DNA of 64,000 bases. Source: Liopterus haemorrhoidalis. Taxonomy: Eukaryota > Arthropoda > Insecta > Coleoptera > Dytiscidae. The position numbers were made by a program, and so were the translations under genes. How positions within the stretch are numbered: the stretch's first letter is position 1; each line of letters begins with the position of its first letter. Under the pieces are notes generated by a model. It saw only the letters and a program-made list of their open reading frames with translations. It was not told the DNA's origin and searched no databases. Where the stretch lies: positions 5,352,924-5,416,923 of the forward strand of contig OZ020616.1 in the NCBI GenBank assembly GCA_963971575.1, read 5' to 3'. This document shows positions 43,843 to 55,098 of the stretch, in pieces.

Positions 43843-44391
43843 ATAGACGTAAAAAAAATCACATCATAATATCAATAAATGGGTACTCGTTATCTAAAAA
43901 CATTCCTGTTTTATTAATACATATGTATGATTTTCCATAATGTGCATTGTTGAATGCAACATCATTGTAAGATGTTATCATTGTTAAGAAAGGTTATTAA
44001 AGAAAAACATTTCTTCTAATACAAACGTCAAATACATTCAAACCTGTAATATTTTGAACCATTATTTAATGTGTATAAACTTTGCAAGTGCTGTCAACTA
44101 TTTATTTTTCTTCTGAACTGTGATCAGAGCTGAACAATAATTCTTATAGGTATTTAGATTTAGAGCATATACTTTCAAACACTTCTTGAATCTATCTACT
44201 AATAATTCACTTTTTTACAATAATAATAATTATAACATTTTTAAAATATATTTCTTTCTGAAAGAAAAATTTGTAGACATTTTTCTTATTACTGCTATTT
44301 ATATTTTTATTATTTTGGAGAAATAACAACAAGTCAGTGGAAAGATACATAGAACTAATGTCGATGGATTACAAAATAATTTAAATACCGA
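43843..44391. other. no recognisable feature
   Basis: AT-rich. Nothing supportable. Confidence 0.45.
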
Positions 44392-44533
44392 CCGGCGTAG
44401 CGTAGTGGTAACACATGCGCTCTGCGTTGCTAAGGACTCGGGTTCGAATTTCGTTCAGGAATGGAATGTTTAAAAGAACAAGAATTGTCCTGGTTAATTG
44501 CCGAAACAGCAAAAGCCATAAAAAAAATTAAAA
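44392..44533 (+). mobile_element. tRNA-derived SINE
   Basis: Head GACCGGCGTAGCGTAGTGGT continuing AACACATGCG (A box) and GGGTTCGAATTTCGTTCAGG (B box). A non-tRNA body (GGTTAATTGCCGAAACAGCA) and an A-rich tail follow. Acceptor pairing is lost, so it is a SINE and not a tRNA gene. Confidence 0.8.
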
Positions 44534-44559
44534 CAAGTATCTCGTGACTTCGACCTTTA

Positions 44560-45250
44560 TTTAATATTATATTCAGAGAAATCCAGACCAAGAGAGTCCC
44601 AAAATGATGTCCCTTGAGGTGATTTTTCAATCTTGGGAAGAGGAAAATGTAACAAGGACTCAAGTCAGGCGAATTAGGAGGCTGAGATGCCACAGGAATG
44701 TTTTTACTGGCCAAAAACTCATTTATTGAAATTGCAGATTTTTCTCATCCCCAATTCATTGGTCAATATCTGAGGAACGTTAGTGTGAGTCAAATTCAAG
44801 TCTTCCCCGCTTATTCTGACTGTGAACCGACAATCTGAACGCACAAGGGAAGAGGAATAAGTCACAAGGACTCAAGTCAGCTATTTTTGTCATCCCTAAT
44901 TCATTGGTCAAAATCAACTCTTCCCCGATCATTCTGACTGTCAACCGACGATCTGAACGCACAAGATCCCGGATTTTGTCGACATTTTCATCGGTTCTTG
45001 CAGATGAAGGCCTTCCGCTGCGTGATTCATCTTCAATAAACTCTCTTCCTTCTGAAAATGCCTTAAACCGCTAAAAAACCTGGGTCCTCGGTAAAGTACT
45101 GTCTCCGTAGGCCTGCTGAAGTTTTGAAAAAGTTTCCGTTGCACTGTGCCCAAGTCTGAAGCAAACCTGATAGCACACCGTTGCTCGAAATGAATGTCAC
45201 TCCTTTTTTGAACGCACTAGAAAAAAACGCACGAAAAAAATTGCTACGGA
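44560..45250 (-). pseudogene. rearranged mariner transposase
   Basis: Minus strand from about 45230: ERCAIRFASDLGTVQRKLF, TETVLYRGPRFF, stop, RFKAFSEGREFIEDESRSGR and VDKIRDLVRSDRRLTVRMIG (both HTH motifs). A jump to LSPCDLFLFP follows, then a duplicated decayed copy of the SDRRLTV segment, and finally NSPDLSPCYIFLFPRLKNHL near 44640 (third catalytic D replaced by Y in PCY). Several stops, an internal duplication and loss of the central DDE region show a dead copy. It is a relative of the 1765-2056 relic. Confidence 0.85.
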
Positions 45251-45289
45251 CAACAGAACTACTCTAGCGAGTTCAAACTCGTACTGAAG

Positions 45290-46069
45290 GCGTATCAATG
45301 TTCACCTGCTTTCCCTCCAAGTCCTGCGTCCCTAATGTTGCCAGATCAAACGCTATGTTGCAGTCCGGTTACTTAATTAACACACCTCGTAAGTCCTTCT
45401 TTATACTTTCTAACAAGAATACAATATTAATATTTTATTTATTTAACATACTTTCGCAATTTTGTCTCAGCAATTTATTTGACAGTTCACTGCGATTATT
45501 TATTTAATGTGACATTTTGCAGTAAAGGCGTATATGAAAAATAATTCAGATGTTATCTGGTGTTGAGTGATAATATATTTTATTGCACCACGTCCTTGTT
45601 GCATTGATATTGATTATTGGCGAAATATATTGGATATATTTGTCACCAGCTCTGATCTATGTAGGCTACTGACATTTAAATATCGCATGCAATATTATTG
45701 ATATTTAAAATCACAACAATATGCTAATATTTTGAATAATTATGAAAAATTGTTTAGATCTATAAATAATTGTTGAGGATTCATTAGATTTATAGTTGGA
45801 CTAGCTGTCGTACCTTTACTTCGTAAGTTTTTTGATATGTACATTTTAACAAAAATGATAAGTGAGATTTCAAGTTCAAGTAGAACAGAAAACATTAAAT
45901 AATCTTCAAAACCACTCTTTTATACATATTTTTGATGTAAATATGTGATGTAAACAATTATGTAAAGTGATATTTCAAGTTTGTAAGTAGCACTTTCCAT
46001 AGCTCCCCAAAAATATCTTATTAAAACTGCATTGAACATAGAAGAATCGTTTTTTATTTATTACCCTTT
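45290..46069. other. no recognisable feature
   Basis: AT-rich with no supportable gene. Confidence 0.45.
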
Positions 46070-47110
46070 TTAGGGTTTTGTAGGCAGGGGCAGCAGGGGC
46101 ACATGCCCAGAACCCAGATTCGAAGGGGGCCTAGAAAAGAAAATATTAGAGCATAATAATTGTATTTTGACTGAGGATCTTTTTTTTGTCGTCACTTGTA
46201 TTTTAGAAGTGAAGACTTTTTTTTAAGTCATCACTTATCTTTTAAAAGTGAAGACCTTTTTTTGTTCAGGTTATCATTTGTATTATAAAGTGTTTAGGGG
46301 GGGGGGGGGGAATTATAAAATCTTGCCCAGGGCCCAAAAAAAGCTAGTTACGGTCCTGTTTGTAGGTATGACCACCAAAAAACCCTTATAACGTCACTTA
46401 TGTGTCTGTCTGTACTTGGAATTGTAGCTAAACGGCTGAATATAGAAAGTTGAAATTTGGCATACTTGTACAAATTTTTGACCCACATATAGGAAAACTA
46501 TAGAGCGTTCAAAAAAAAGACAGCGCGGGATTAATATAAACAAATATAGATTTAATAAAAAATATATATGTATTTTTTTTATATTTTGAGTGGCATACCA
46601 AATGAAATATCTTAAAGCGTGGATAAACAAAACAAAAATTATATTTGAATTTTTTTTTATTGTGTTTTTACCAAAAAAGTTTCAAAAAACTTTTTTCCCC
46701 CACCCTATCTCCCAAAGGGATTGATATAAAAATCTAAAAAAAATCTCAGTACTGAATATTGATGGGAACCGAAATTCAACAGGAATTTTAGATAAATTTC
46801 TCGAAAAATGTCGATTTTTCGAATCGTTGAAAAAAAATATATTTTTTTTTAAATGTATTGTGTGGTATCAAAAAAAAGCTCTTAAGACGTAGATTACGGA
46901 ACGATAGATAGTTTTTTGAAAATTGTGTCTTTTAATACAAATTTAGCCAAAAATGTGCAAAAGTTCTTGTCCCGCACCCTTTTACCAAAAAGAGTTAAAC
47001 CAAAAATCTGAAAAAATTATAGGTAATGTATATTGATCTGAGCCGAAAACGTACGAGAAGTATTTTTGATCAGATTGTGTTTTTGAAAAATATGGCAGTT
47101 TTTGTGTTTT
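46070..47110 (+). repeat. diverged Rep1-related repeat with hAT insertion
   Basis: Starts TTTTAGGGTTTTGTAGG, is interrupted by the hAT element 46085-46358, and resumes GTATGACCACCAAAAAACCC, GTAGCTAAACGGCTGAATAT and later 'gttgaaatttggcat'. It follows Rep1 at lower identity and lacks the tRNA-like module. Confidence 0.65.
46085..46358. mobile_element. hAT MITE
   Basis: 274 bp starting CAGGGGCAGCAGGGG and ending TACGGTCCTG, with a perfect 8-bp TSD TTTGTAGG (46077-46084, 46359-46366). The interior has repeated 'gaagacctttttt' blocks and a G13 tract. A fragment of the same right end occurs at 48735-48809. Confidence 0.85.
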
Positions 47111-47275
47111 TGAAAAACTTGATTATTTTTTTAATTCATGGTTAAATTATGGCTAATAATGTTATGTTTTTTTTGTATTTATACCTAAGATAGTGCGTGT
47201 ATTTTTTTGGAATTAAAAATATTACTACTAAAAAAATAATATTTTTTTTTAATAGTTGCGAACTGAGTTACTCAT

Positions 47276-47365
47276 ATACTAGCGTCGGCGAATCAACGCA
47301 CTTACGTCACACTACATAACAAACGATTGCATTGTTCCAGACAATACAGTTGTTCGTTACGTTGC
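47276..47365 (+). repeat. truncated copy of the 17755 palindromic MITE
   Basis: Starts TATACTAGCGTCGGCGAATC and follows 17753-17830 (GATTGCATTGTTCC...), but the right arm is lost after 'caatacagttgtt'. Confidence 0.75.
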
Positions 47366-47394
47366 TAGCACACCACACTACACTCTACACTGTA

Positions 47395-47690
47395 AAATAT
47401 TTCTTATTAATCTAATGAAGACTTGAATACGAAGCAAATCCAGAAAAAAACGCTGGGATATTTGGAAAATTATTTAAATTTTGTTTAAAAAAATTAAATG
47501 GAATCTTTTAGTTCTCAAAAACGAATAAAAGTGATAATCAAAAAAATTTTGATTTTGATATGATAAATATACCTAGACATCCAGTATTATGTTGGCTTCT
47601 TACACTTATTAAATACCTGCAAAACCCTGAAATGTGTGAAAATTCACACTTCACTTAAATTTTTTTTTATGTCATCAGTTAGATTTCAGA
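47395..47690 (+). repeat. Rep4 dispersed repeat (uninterrupted copy)
   Basis: Matches 9480-10285 without the 565-bp insertion. It ends ACCTGCAAAACCCTGAAATG and GTGTGAAAATTCACAC, directly before Rep1 copy E. Confidence 0.65.
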
Positions 47691-47702
47691 AATGAAGACC
47701 AT

Positions 47703-47753
47703 TTTTAGGGTTTTGTAGGTATGACCAAAAAATCCTTATACCGTCATTTTGTC

Positions 47754-47791
<38 letters not shown>

Positions 47792-47793
47792 TA

Positions 47794-47839
<46 letters not shown>

Positions 47840-48685
47840 TCGGTTAAAATTGTAGCCAAACGGCTAAACCTAGAGAGTTGAAATTTGGCATGCTTATACA
47901 ACTCTTTGACCCGCACATAGGAAAAATACTAAAACATCTAAAAAACATACCCCCCTAAAAATATAAACAAATATGTGCTCATCGAAAACAAAAATATTTT
48001 TTTTAAATTCTGAGTAGGGTATCAAATGAAAGCCCTTAGTACGTGGATTAACGATCAAATTTTTATTTTTGAAAAATAAATTATTTTGATGCGATTTTTG
48101 CCAAAATTGTGCAAAAAATTTTTTGTCCCACACCCTGTAGCCCAGATGGTTTAAACTAAAAATCTAAAAAAATTCCAAGTAATGTATATTGGTGTGAACC
48201 GAAATAGTACAACAGGAATTTTTGATCAGATTATGTTTTCGGAAAATAACGCATTTTTTGGTTTTTGGTTCACAAAGTACAAAAGTTATACCAATGTAAG
48301 ACACTCATTTGCAAAGCGTCCGATGGCGCAACGGGTTAGAGCGCTGGTGTCGGAAGCTAAAATTCTCTGGAAAACGAAGGGTTTCGAGTTCGAGTACGGA
48401 AGGAGTGAGTTTTTTTTTTTCTGTTTTTTTTTTGCATTTTTATTATGTTGAATTTATTTTGTCAAAATTCTAGTTATATTTTGACAAATGTTGTATTTAA
48501 TTTTTAAGAGCGTAAATTTAATAACCAGTCTTATTATATGATTAACAGACGATAAATTATTTTAAAAATATCGTTCATTTTGCCGTGATTACTATAAAGT
48601 AAAATTTGTCCTACACACTCAGCATACCGCCTTCACTTATTATATACCTGCGAAACCCTGAAATGTGTGAATATTCACACTTCAC
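47703..48685 (+). repeat. Rep1 dispersed repeat, copy E (different tRNA-like module)
   Basis: Runs from TTTTAGGGTTTTGTAGGTAT to CCTGCGAAACCCTGAAATGT, with a long (GTCT)n tract at 47754-47838. Sequence left and right of 48310-48410 matches copies A, B and D, but the tRNA-like module itself is unrelated to theirs. Confidence 0.8.
48310..48410 (+). repeat. alternative tRNA-like Pol III module
   Basis: GTCCGATGGCGCAACGGGTT followed by AGAGCGCTGGTGTCGGAAGC (A-box and anticodon-arm-like), a 25-30 nt insertion, then GAGTTCGAGTACGG (B box). The arms TCCG/CGGA can pair. The extra bases in the middle look like a tRNA intron or decay. It replaces the TGGTCTAATGGTTAG module of the other Rep1 copies. Confidence 0.6.
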
Positions 48686-48734
48686 ATCAATTTTTTTTAG
48701 TTCATCACTTGGATTTTAGAATTTTTTTGACATT

Positions 48735-48809
48735 TGTATTATATAGTGTTTAGGGGACCCCCCCATGTATTATAAAATCTTGCCCGAAAAAGGCTAGTTA
48801 CGGCCCTGA
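48735..48809 (+). repeat. hAT MITE right-end fragment
   Basis: 'tattataaaatcttgcccga' and GCTAGTTACGGCCCTG match the right end of the element at 46085-46358. Confidence 0.65.
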
Positions 48810-49555
48810 TGAGAGTATTTGAAATACTATGTAAATGTTTGAAATACTAGTATATACATATTTGAAATACTTCCAAAGTATTTCAAATACTGACGTTTTC
48901 ATACACAAATTTAAAATATAAATACCACAGAGAAAATATTTTCAAATTCAAATACCAAGAGCATTTTTTTGAAGTATTTACAATACAATATTTCAAATAC
49001 CAGAAAGAAGTTGAAATACTTTATCAAATATTTTATTTCAAAAATTGCCAGTTCTGCTAACAGTAAACGCTGACTTAAAACTAATTTATCATTTTGCGTG
49101 CTCGATAAGATAATTGTTGCGGCAGAAAATAAATTAGTGTAAAAATGGTTAATTTACGGTCAATAAATTCCCGAACGTACGAGTCTTTCAATAATCTTAA
49201 ATACTCTCACATAGGGCATTATTTAATTTGCGCAATGTCTCTACAGACGTTTATTCTACCTTAACTAATTTTACAATGCAATAATTATTATCTGTTTGGA
49301 GATTATTTTAATTTACAATCTGCGATATTGAGTGTTGTCCATTACGAGCGTTTGCTTTTATGGCAAGGTTTATTACATTCACAATCTTCACATGTATCTG
49401 GCTTTTTCATCGCAGCGCTAAATATTCGAGATTTCTTGTCCTTTCTGCATTTGTAGAGGAGTAAATCGTGATTTTAGAGACGTATTGACAACAACTAAAA
49501 GCTATTTACTATAAGAATTGTTGCAACGCGAATGTTACAAATTCCGTGGAACTTT
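48810..49555. other. no recognisable gene
   Basis: Begins with reiterated TTTGAAATACT motifs (48825-49030), a local low-complexity tract. The rest shows nothing supportable. Confidence 0.45.
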
Positions 49556-49558
49556 AAT

Positions 49559-49645
49559 TGTTGATGTTTTTACATTCGAACCCTGTTTACAATTATTTAT
49601 TTACTAAGTTATTACCCGTCAACAATGACGGATTTATAAGGCATG
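49559..49645 (+). repeat. 85-bp direct repeat, left copy
   Basis: TGATGTTTTTACATTCGAAC ... ATTACCCGTCAACAATGACG then GATTTATAA, repeated almost exactly at 50508-50590. The two copies bracket 0.86 kb that contains the THAP exon. Confidence 0.9.
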
Positions 49646-49970
49646 ATTTTTTTTAAATTTTTTTATTATATTCCTCTTGTTGCATATAAACATAAGAAAC
49701 AGTTTTTAATTTTTTTTTTTTAATTTGAAGGCTTAAAAAAATCATTAATGTATGTAGCGCGCGAAAACGACGTGTGACGTCATACCCTCCTAACTGACAC
49801 ATGACACTACTAGTCTACACAGCGTACATAGTCTGTTGTGAACTTATTTGTTTGTATAACTTTTATAGGTTATGTAAAGTTAGAGTGTATTAATTAAAAT
49901 AAACTTTAATTCTATAAAAACAATTTATACATGTTTACCGAATTAAATTTTATATTAAAATATATAAAAT

Positions 49971-50173
49971 ATGGAAGATCCAGGCCCCAGTACTTCGAAA
50001 CATAGTCGAAAATATTGTTTAGTACCAATGTGCACAAATAGTTCAATTAGAAATCCAAAAAAATAATTTATATCATTACCTGATGACGAAAAACAACAGA
50101 AAAGCTATGAGGCGAAATAAAACCGATATTTCAGAAAAAAGTAAACTTTATGTTTGTGTAGACCATTTTAATG
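49971..50173 (+). pseudogene. THAP-domain first exon, broken
   Basis: ATG at 49971: MEDPGPSTSKHSRKYCLVPM, CTNSSIRNPKK, then stop TAA, FISLPDDEKQQKSYEAK, and after a frame change DISEKSKLYVCVDHFN. The zinc ligands are visible: C-x4-C in KYCLVPMC, and C-x2-H in VCVDHF. The exon ends at a good donor, AAT|GTGAGT. MxxPGPSTS...YCxVPxC...FxxxPxD...VCxxHF is the start of THAP proteins linked to P-element-like transposons in insects. The in-frame stop and the frameshift make it a pseudogene. No second exon was recognised downstream. Confidence 0.8.
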
Positions 50174-50507
50174 TGAGTACATATATTTTATAAATTATTT
50201 TAATAATAAATGCGTGAAAAATTGTTTAAAAACAAATACAAAACTCTCAAACAATACAATATAAACACGTAAACATTATGTTTTGTCTGTATCTGTGACG
50301 TCAAACTCTTCCAGTCTCAGTCGTATCTACTCGGCAACCTTCGCGGCGTGGTCGGCTTATTTCAAATTTACAATATTTTAATTGAAAAATTTGGCTATAA
50401 TATTAATTAAAATGTGATTTTTGTTGTGTTAGGTGACATAACTAACATTAAAATATCAAAAAAATGTAGTTTTAAGGAAATATAAATTTTATGCGTATCC
50501 CCTATTG

Positions 50508-50590
50508 TTTGATGTTTTTACATTCGAACTCTGTTTACAATTATTTATTTACTAAGTTATTACCCGTCAACAATGACGGATTTATAACAT
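50508..50590 (+). repeat. 85-bp direct repeat, right copy
   Basis: Same sequence as 49559-49645 with one or two differences (CGAACTCTG against CGAACCCTG). Confidence 0.9.
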
Positions 50591-50829
50591 AAAAATTTCA
50601 ATTGTTTGTGTGTGTATTTGGTTTTATTTTTTAACGTATCTTAATTTCGTATAATTAACCAAAAAATATACCACCATGTCAGATATTTTCGAAAAACAAC
50701 ATGACTCTCTATGTAAAGAAAGGAATATTAAAAGAAAATATGCAGAAAGGATGGTAAAGAACCAAGTTAACACAGTCAGAAACTTTTCTTTTTTTTTTTT
50801 TTTGTTAATAACCCGTAATTGTTGATGGG
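50550..50829. mobile_element. possible piggyBac-like terminal pair
   Basis: CCCGTCAACAATGACGG at 50550 and its inverted relative CCGTAATTGTTGATGGG ending at 50829 are followed on the right by TTAA (50830-50833). CCC...GGG ends with TTAA are piggyBac features, but the left flank reads TTATTA and not TTAA. Inside, ATG 50676 opens MSDIFEKQHDSLCKERNIKR and AERMVKNQVNTVRNF before a T tract; I cannot assign it. Confidence 0.35.
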
Positions 50830-50839
50830 TTAAATAACT

Positions 50840-51260
50840 TACTGTTATAAATATTGAAATTAAAAAATATGTACTCACTTTGGAAGATTTAGAACTAAGT
50901 CTTCTTTAAAAACCTCTGCACACTGATTTAACATAAAACACTAAATTAACACTATTTTAATACTAACTTTTAATTATTTACACTATTTTTTTCTCATTAA
51001 TTTTTATTTTAAAAACGTTCAATTCTTGCAACATTTTTTTAACTTGTTTCGTTTATCACTGGGATTATAGGATTAATATGTGACCTTAGTAAAAAATTAC
51101 GTCAAAATGTTACCCAGATCACATACACACACTTGCTAATTATATACGTACGATTATTTGTTGAACAGAAGTATCCGAAAATTTATGGTAAAACATGATG
51201 TAACGTGTAAAATGTAAACTTAAAGGATGGTTTACAATTGACGTAGACATAAAAAATTGA
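50840..51260. other. no recognisable feature
   Basis: AT-rich. Nothing supportable. Confidence 0.45.
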
Positions 51261-51261
51261 T

Positions 51262-52156
51262 GTGAAGTGTGAATTTTCACACATTGCAGGGCTTCGCAGA
51301 TATATAATAAGTGAAGGTGGCATGCTGAGTGTGTAGGACAAATTTTGCTTTGTGTTAATCACGCCAAAATGAACGATATTTTTAAAATAATTTATCGTCT
51401 GTTAATCTAAGAACTTTAAAAACAAATTTTATGTTAAAATATTTTTTTGTTCATTTTAATTCGAATACCGAATACCATTATTTAGGTTTGTAAATATGTC
51501 CAGTATTTTTTTTTTATATAGCAAGATTCATTAAGATTTTGAAAATCGTGCCTATGTCTTCCATTGGTTGTTCCATTGGTTGTGCAAGCGAGTAAGCTAA
51601 CCATTAGACCAGGATACGCCTTCTAGTATAGTGTGTTACATAACTATAACTTTTGTACATCGTCAACAAAAAAATATAAAAAATGCGTTATTTTCCGAAA
51701 ACTTAATCTGATTCTTGTTGTACTATTCCGGTTCACACCTTACGTATAATTTTTTCAGATTTTTAGTTTAAACCATCTGGGCTACAGAGTATGGGACAAT
51801 TTTTGTTTGCTCAATTTTGGCAAAAATCGTATTAAAATAATTTATTTTCAAAAATAAGATTTTGGTCGTTAATCCACGTACTAAGGGCTTTTATTTGATA
51901 CTCTACTCAGAATTTAAAAAAAAATATTTTCTTTTCAATGAGTACATATTTGTTTATATTTTTAGGTGGATATGTTTTTTAGATGTTTAGTATTTTTCCT
52001 ATGTGCGGATCAAAGAGTTGTATAAGCATGCCAAATTTCAACTCTCTAGGTTTAGCCGTTTGGCTACAATTTTTACCGCAGACAGACAGTCACACAGACA
52101 GACGACAAAATGACGGTATAAGAGTTTTTTGATCATACCTACAAATCCCTAAAAAG
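51262..52156 (-). repeat. Rep1 dispersed repeat, copy F
   Basis: From GTGTGAATTTTCACACATTG and CAGGGCTTCGCAGATATA to CATACCTACAAATCCCT. An internal deletion after 'tccattggttgt' removes the B-box half of the tRNA-like module; the A-box half is retained near 51590. Confidence 0.8.
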
Positions 52157-52880
52157 AAGAAGAAACTTTGAAATACCGTTTGTTTCCTCTGAATTGCTTG
52201 TCCACTAATTGTTCTAAGACCGTCTCTGTTTTCCACCCACCTGTTACTTTATTCCCCATACTATCCGGGCTCTTTATGGACAATATACATAATATTTACT
52301 AGAATTTTCACTTTTATAAGACGTTGTATTATTTATTGGTAGCATATGGTAGGTGACTTTTTTCCAGTACATCCAAAATGGGCATATACTAATGACTTCC
52401 AGTTCAAGACTAGCTTTGTCTCAAAACCAGATGTATTACAAATGTCATAGCTATTAAATGTTTATGGCTTTTTATTACAAATTACTCGATGTAAAACATA
52501 TTAATAAACAATGAAGGAATCGATCCAAAATTTCGTAGGATGGAATTTATGATCGTATAAAGTTATTAAAACTACGAATATAGTAATATATCAAATATGG
52601 CACACCTTGCCATAAGAAATATTATAGTAATACGTCATGTTAACAAATACAAAAAATTCCCTACTTTTAAATTTAATGAATATAACAACTAATGCCCAGT
52701 TTAAGATTTCATAGTTTAAGATATTATATTAGCAAAAAAATTATAACGAAGACGTTTGCGTTAAGTTCTTTTTGTATTCATTTGAAATACCAAATTTTCG
52801 TAGGTATAAACAAGAAAGCCTTATACTCAATGCCGCAAATAGCTTTTCATGGGCCCTATGCAAGAATAAAAAAGGCAAAT
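52157..52880. other. no recognisable gene
   Basis: AT-rich. No supported feature. Confidence 0.45.
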
Positions 52881-52889
52881 GGAAACGAA

Positions 52890-53952
52890 TCAAGCAGATG
52901 ACAAAAATAAAAAGAAGACGGATTGAACTGATAAACAAAAAGAAAAGGAAGATGGATCGAAGGGATGATAAAAAAGAGGAAGACATATTAAAGTGAAGGG
53001 TAGTGTTACATTGTCAGAAATTGACAATGCAGGAACCGAACCGGTTTCAAAAAAATCACCGGTTCCGGGTTTACTCTGTTTCAAATATTCGACTATAGAA
53101 TCGGATATTTGGAACCTGGTATCAGAAACGGGATATTTGGAATAGGGTATCCTAAACCGGGTATCTGAATCCGGAAATTTGGACTCCAGTTACTCGAAAA
53201 TTATGGACCTGGATTTACCCAAAAACCGATTTTGGAGCCCAGCACTAGTCAACCAAAAAGAAAGAAGTCGGATCGAATTGATGTCAAAAAGAGGAAGATG
53301 GATCCAAATGATGACAAAAAAAAAGAAGACGGATCGTAGTGATGAAAAGAAAAAGACAACATATCGAAATGATGACAAAAAAGGAAGACGGATCGAAGTG
53401 GTGAACAAGAATAAGGAAGACAAATCGAAATTGTGATAAAAACGGAAGATATATCGAAATGGTGATAATAAAAGACAGATCGAAATGGTGATCAAATAAA
53501 AATATAGGTCAAAATGACGACGAAAGGAAAGACGGATTGAAGTGATGACAAAAAAAAGGAAAACAAATCCAAATTGTGATACATATGGAAGACGGATCGA
53601 AATGGTAACAAAAATAGACGGATCGATGTGATGACAAAAAAGAATGATGGATCGAAGTGCTGACAAAAAAAAAGGAAGATGGATCGAAGTGGTTACAAAA
53701 AAAAGACAGATCGAAGTTCAATAAACAAAGATGAATCAAAGTGATGACAAAAAAATCACAGATTGGAGTGATGATAAAAACAACACGGATCGAAAGGGCG
53801 ACACACAAAATAGATCGGAATGATGAAAAAAAAAAAAAAAACGGATCGAAGTGGTGTCAAAAAGACAAGTCCAAGTTATTACAAAAAAAAAAAATAAAGA
53901 CGTATCAGAGTGATGACAAAAAACAAGACAGATCGGAGTGATGACAAAGAAA
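52890..53952 (+). repeat. degenerate minisatellite (~30-bp unit), part 1
   Basis: Reiterated units of the form GGAAGACGGATCGAAGTGAT followed by GACAAAAAAA, heavily diverged. A non-repeat segment with ACCGGTT/GGATATTTGGAA motifs (53030-53180) lies within it. Long open frames on either strand (Lys/Asp-rich plus, Phe/Ser/His-rich minus) result from the repeat unit and are not genes. Confidence 0.85.
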
Positions 53953-54885
53953 ATCAGCTGTGGCCACCACAAGACCGATCGCGATCATAAAGTACTTGTA
54001 TAAAATATATTCTAGCAGCAGAGTAGAAATAACTTGGCCTCATATTTTCCGAGATATTATTTATCATGACCATGGAAACATTACATACAAAAATGAAAAA
54101 TTGATACTTTCGAAATTTTTCATTTTATCAAAAAATATCTCAAATAAAAGTTATTGCATTTATAGCAACTTTTGTCAAATAAATTTTTTCGAAATATTTT
54201 TCTGTTGCTAAATATTCGCAAAATTCTTAAAATCGACACGAGTAAACTCCCATTTCTAGTCAACCGATTTTTACCAAAAGTTGATCAACTCGTGCCGTAG
54301 ATGTCAAAAGCTTAAATATGCAGTCTCATAAAAATCCTTTTAGCCAAATTTGTTCTGCACGTGTACACAGACAGACAGACAGACAGACAGACAGACGGAC
54401 GGACGGACAGACGGACGGACGGACGGACAGACGGACGGACACAAAAAATGTTTCAAATAAAAGTTGTTAGTTATTGCTTTTATGGCAACTTTCGTTAATA
54501 AATATTTTTTTCGAAATATTTCTCTGTTGTGAAATATTCACAAAAATCTTAAAACCGACACGAGTAAACTACCATTTCTAGTTAATCGATATTTGCCAAA
54601 AGTTGATCAACTCGTGCCATTGATGTCAAAAATTTAAATATGAAGTTTCATAAAAATACTTTTAGCCGAATTTGCTCTTCACGTGTACACGGACCGACAG
54701 ACAGACCGACAAACAGAGAGACAGACTGACAGACAGACAGATAGACCGCCAGACATCATGCTAAAAATATTCAAAACGTTATGTAGGGACCCCAATTCTT
54801 AGAGATCCATCGAAATCTCGAAATGTCAAAATCGGTATGATCACAATACCTCCCTTATATATGTTGGCGGTCGGTAAAAATCGGT
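53953..54885 (+). repeat. Rep5 arm(s) inserted in minisatellite
   Basis: CAGCTGTGGCCACCACAAGA ... 'agtagaaataacttggcc' ... ACACAGACAGACAGACAGAC, as in the left arm of the 11826-12970 palindrome. A second partial arm follows from 54450 ('caaataaaagttgttagtta', then a second GACA tract at 54692-54760) with an end reading 'gatcacaatacctcccttat'. Confidence 0.8.
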
Positions 54886-55098
54886 ATTTGAGAGATGACA
54901 AAAAACAAAACAGATCGGAATGATGACAAAAAAGGACAGACTAGAGTGATGACAAAAAAAAAGAAAAACGGATCGAAGTAATAACACGAAAAAAAAAGAC
55001 GGATCAAAGTGATCACAAAAAAAGGCATATCGGAATGATAACAAAAAAAGAGAAAGGTGGATCAAAATGACAAAAAAAGAGAGATTCAAGTTATGTCA
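54886..55098 (+). repeat. minisatellite, part 2
   Basis: GATGACAAAAAACAAAACAG, ATCGGAATGATGACAAAAAA and similar units continue the 52890-53952 array on the other side of the Rep5 insertion. Confidence 0.85.

Noticed and set aside
44392..44470. Possible tRNA gene (A and B boxes present)
   Set aside because: The acceptor stem does not pair and an A-rich SINE body follows; called a SINE. The same reasoning was applied to 15246, 38515 and 48310.
53190..53972. Long minus-strand open frames rich in F/S/H/D (up to 158 codons)
   Set aside because: They lie entirely in the GACGGATCGAAGTGATGAC minisatellite; the amino-acid pattern is the repeat unit translated, with no start context or domain.
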